Below are positions 12,240 through 13,368 of a stretch of DNA of 13,368 nt, piece after piece. This stretch comes from DASQTB01 sp035642095. GTDB taxonomy: Bacteria; Actinomycetota; UBA4738; CALAEC01. Positions within the stretch are counted from its first letter, which is position 1. Each line of letters opens with the position of its first letter. The notes under the pieces are model-generated. The model saw nothing but the letters and a program-made list of their open reading frames with translations, searched no databases and was not told the DNA's origin. The position numbers and the translations under genes are program-made. Location of the stretch: NCBI GenBank assembly GCA_035642095.1, contig DASQTB010000154.1, forward strand, positions 1 to 13,368, in the 5' to 3' direction.

Positions 12240-13368
12240 GCGTCCCCCGGGTGGCCATCGTGGGACGGCAGAACGTCGGCAAGTCGACCCTGCTGAATCG
12301 GTTGCTGGGGACGCGGGACGCCATCGCCACGGAGGACCCGGGGGTCACCCGGGACCGGCTGGAGCGTCCGGTCGCGTGGCGGGGACGGACCTTCCTGGCG
12401 ATCGATACCGGGGGGTACGTCCATCGGGCCGCTGGGGTGGAGGCGCTGGTCGGCCGCCAGGCTGAGCGGGCCATGGAGGACGCCGACGTGATCCTGCTGA
12501 TCGTCGATGCCGCGGTCGGGATCCAGGAGGAGGACGCCGAACTGGCCCGTCGCCTCCGGAGGTCGACCATTCCCGTGGTCGTGGTGGCGAACAAGGTAGA
12601 CGCGGAAGGCCACGAGCCCGCCGCGGCGGAGCTCAATGCCCTGGGGCTGGGAGAGCCGGTGGCGGTCTCGGCCCTCCACGGACGGGGCTCCGGTGAGCTC
12701 CTGGACCGAGTGGTTGCTCTACTTCCTCGAGAGGCTCAGGGGGAACATGAGCCACAAGGTCAAGGGGAGGATGACCATAAGCCTCAACCTCAGGATGAGA
12801 TCGTGCTGTCCATCGTGGGGCGCCCCAACGTGGGGAAGTCGTCGCTGTTCAATCGTCTGGTGGGGGCCGACCGGTCAGTGGTCTACGAGGAAGCGGGGAC
12901 CACCCGGGACGCCGTCGACTCGGTGGTGAACTGGGAGGGCACTCGGGTCCGGTTCGTGGACACCGCGGGGTTCCGCCGGCCCTCCAGGGCCCGGGGGGTC
13001 GAGTACTACGGATTCCTGCGGACCGTGGCCGCCATCGACCGGAGCCATGTCGTCATGCTGGTCGTGGCGGCCGACGAGGGCGTGACCACGGAGGATCGCC
13101 GGATCGCCGCCCGGGTGGGGGAGGCCGGCCGGGGTCTCGTCGTGGTGGCTAACAAATGGGACCTGGTCCCCTCCGGTGAACGGGGCGGTCGATTCGAGGC
13201 GATCAGGGATCGGGTCTCGGTCTTCCCAGGGGTCAAGGTCCTCCGGACCTCGGCCCTGACCGGCGCGGGGGCGGGCAGGATCCCCGCCGCGTTGCTCCAG
13301 GTCCACGAGGCGTGGACCCGGCGGGTGCCCACGGCCGGAGTCAACCGGGTCGTTCAACAGGCCCAGGG
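12236..13368 (+). CDS. der: GTPase Der (EngA), 3' partial
   Basis: Essential double-GTPase for assembly of the 50S ribosomal subunit. The frame runs without a stop from GTG at 12236 to the window edge, giving 377 codons; the family has about 440, so the KH-like end is missing. Domain 1: G1 GRQNVGKS (10-17), DPGVTRD, G3 DTGGY (57-61), G4 NKVD (119-122). A linker (about 164-188) is rich in Glu, Gln and Asp. Domain 2: G1 GRPNVGKS (195-202), GTTRDAVDS, G3 DTAGFRR (242-248), EYYGFLR, G4 NKWD (306-309), SALTG. The first G1 has Gln at position 12 where the family normally has Pro. The GTG overlaps the cmk stop as GTGA with no Shine-Dalgarno, so translational coupling is likely. RVPTAGVNRV near the end is the entry to the KH-like domain. 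Confidence 0.96.
   Translation, partial: MSVPRVAIVGRQNVGKSTLLNRLLGTRDAIATEDPGVTRDRLERPVAWRGRTFLAIDTGGYVHRAAGVEALVGRQAERAMEDADVILLIVDAAVGIQEEDAELARRLRRSTIPVVVVANKVDAEGHEPAAAELNALGLGEPVAVSALHGRGSGELLDRVVALLPREAQGEHEPQGQGEDDHKPQPQDEIVLSIVGRPNVGKSSLFNRLVGADRSVVYEEAGTTRDAVDSVVNWEGTRVRFVDTAGFRRPSRARGVEYYGFLRTVAAIDRSHVVMLVVAADEGVTTEDRRIAARVGEAGRGLVVVANKWDLVPSGERGGRFEAIRDRVSVFPGVKVLRTSALTGAGAGRIPAALLQVHEAWTRRVPTAGVNRVVQQAQ

Noticed and set aside
1..13368. CRISPR arrays, tRNA or rRNA genes, insertion sequences, defence or toxin-antitoxin systems.
   Set aside because: No spaced direct repeats, terminal inverted repeats, transposase motifs or RNA gene signatures were seen; almost all sequence is taken by housekeeping genes.

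Overview
The window is high-GC bacterial chromosome with tightly packed, mostly co-directional genes, many GTG starts and 1-15 base overlaps. The gene order suggests a deep-branching actinomycete (Actinomycetota). The run pyrG ... xerD ... scpA-scpB-rluB-cmk-der follows the order around pyrG in Mycobacterium. The xerD-deoB-pyrimidine phosphorylase-M50 protease stretch recalls Firmicutes. This placement is inferred from remembered synteny and is not a tested phylogeny.

Layout. Positions 1-747 hold the end of a membrane glycosyl-1-phosphate transferase of the MraY/WecA superfamily (5' end outside the window), followed by CTP synthase pyrG (796-2433). A convergent gap of 181 bases then leads to a minus-strand six-helix membrane protein (DUF6159-like, 2615-3427). 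It diverges, across a 96-base promoter region with a clear dyad, from alanine dehydrogenase ald (3524-4651). From ald onward everything is on the plus strand and nearly gapless: xerD, deoB, pyrimidine-nucleoside phosphorylase, two tandem M50 site-2 proteases, then scpA, scpB, an RsuA/RluB-type pseudouridine synthase, cmk and der. Der is cut by the window end.

How the genes work together. pyrG and cmk act in pyrimidine nucleotide supply. deoB and the phosphorylase form a nucleoside-salvage pair. XerD and ScpA/ScpB serve chromosome dimer resolution and condensation. RluB-type synthase and Der serve the large ribosomal subunit. Several overlaps (GTGA at xerD/deoB and cmk/der) imply translational coupling. 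A good internal promoter just before scpA (TTGAGG-17-TACGAT) suggests that scpAB-rluB-cmk-der can be transcribed on its own.

Novelty. I see no mobile element, CRISPR array, RNA gene or clearly undescribed system. The points worth a second look are: the divergent membrane transferase with a DxxPGRAxK motif; the tandem M50 pair; the 71-base scpB/rluB overprint encoding an acidic tail in one frame and a basic tail in the other; a set of near-leaderless promoters; the dyad between the DUF6159 gene and ald; and a Pro-to-Gln change in the first P-loop of Der.
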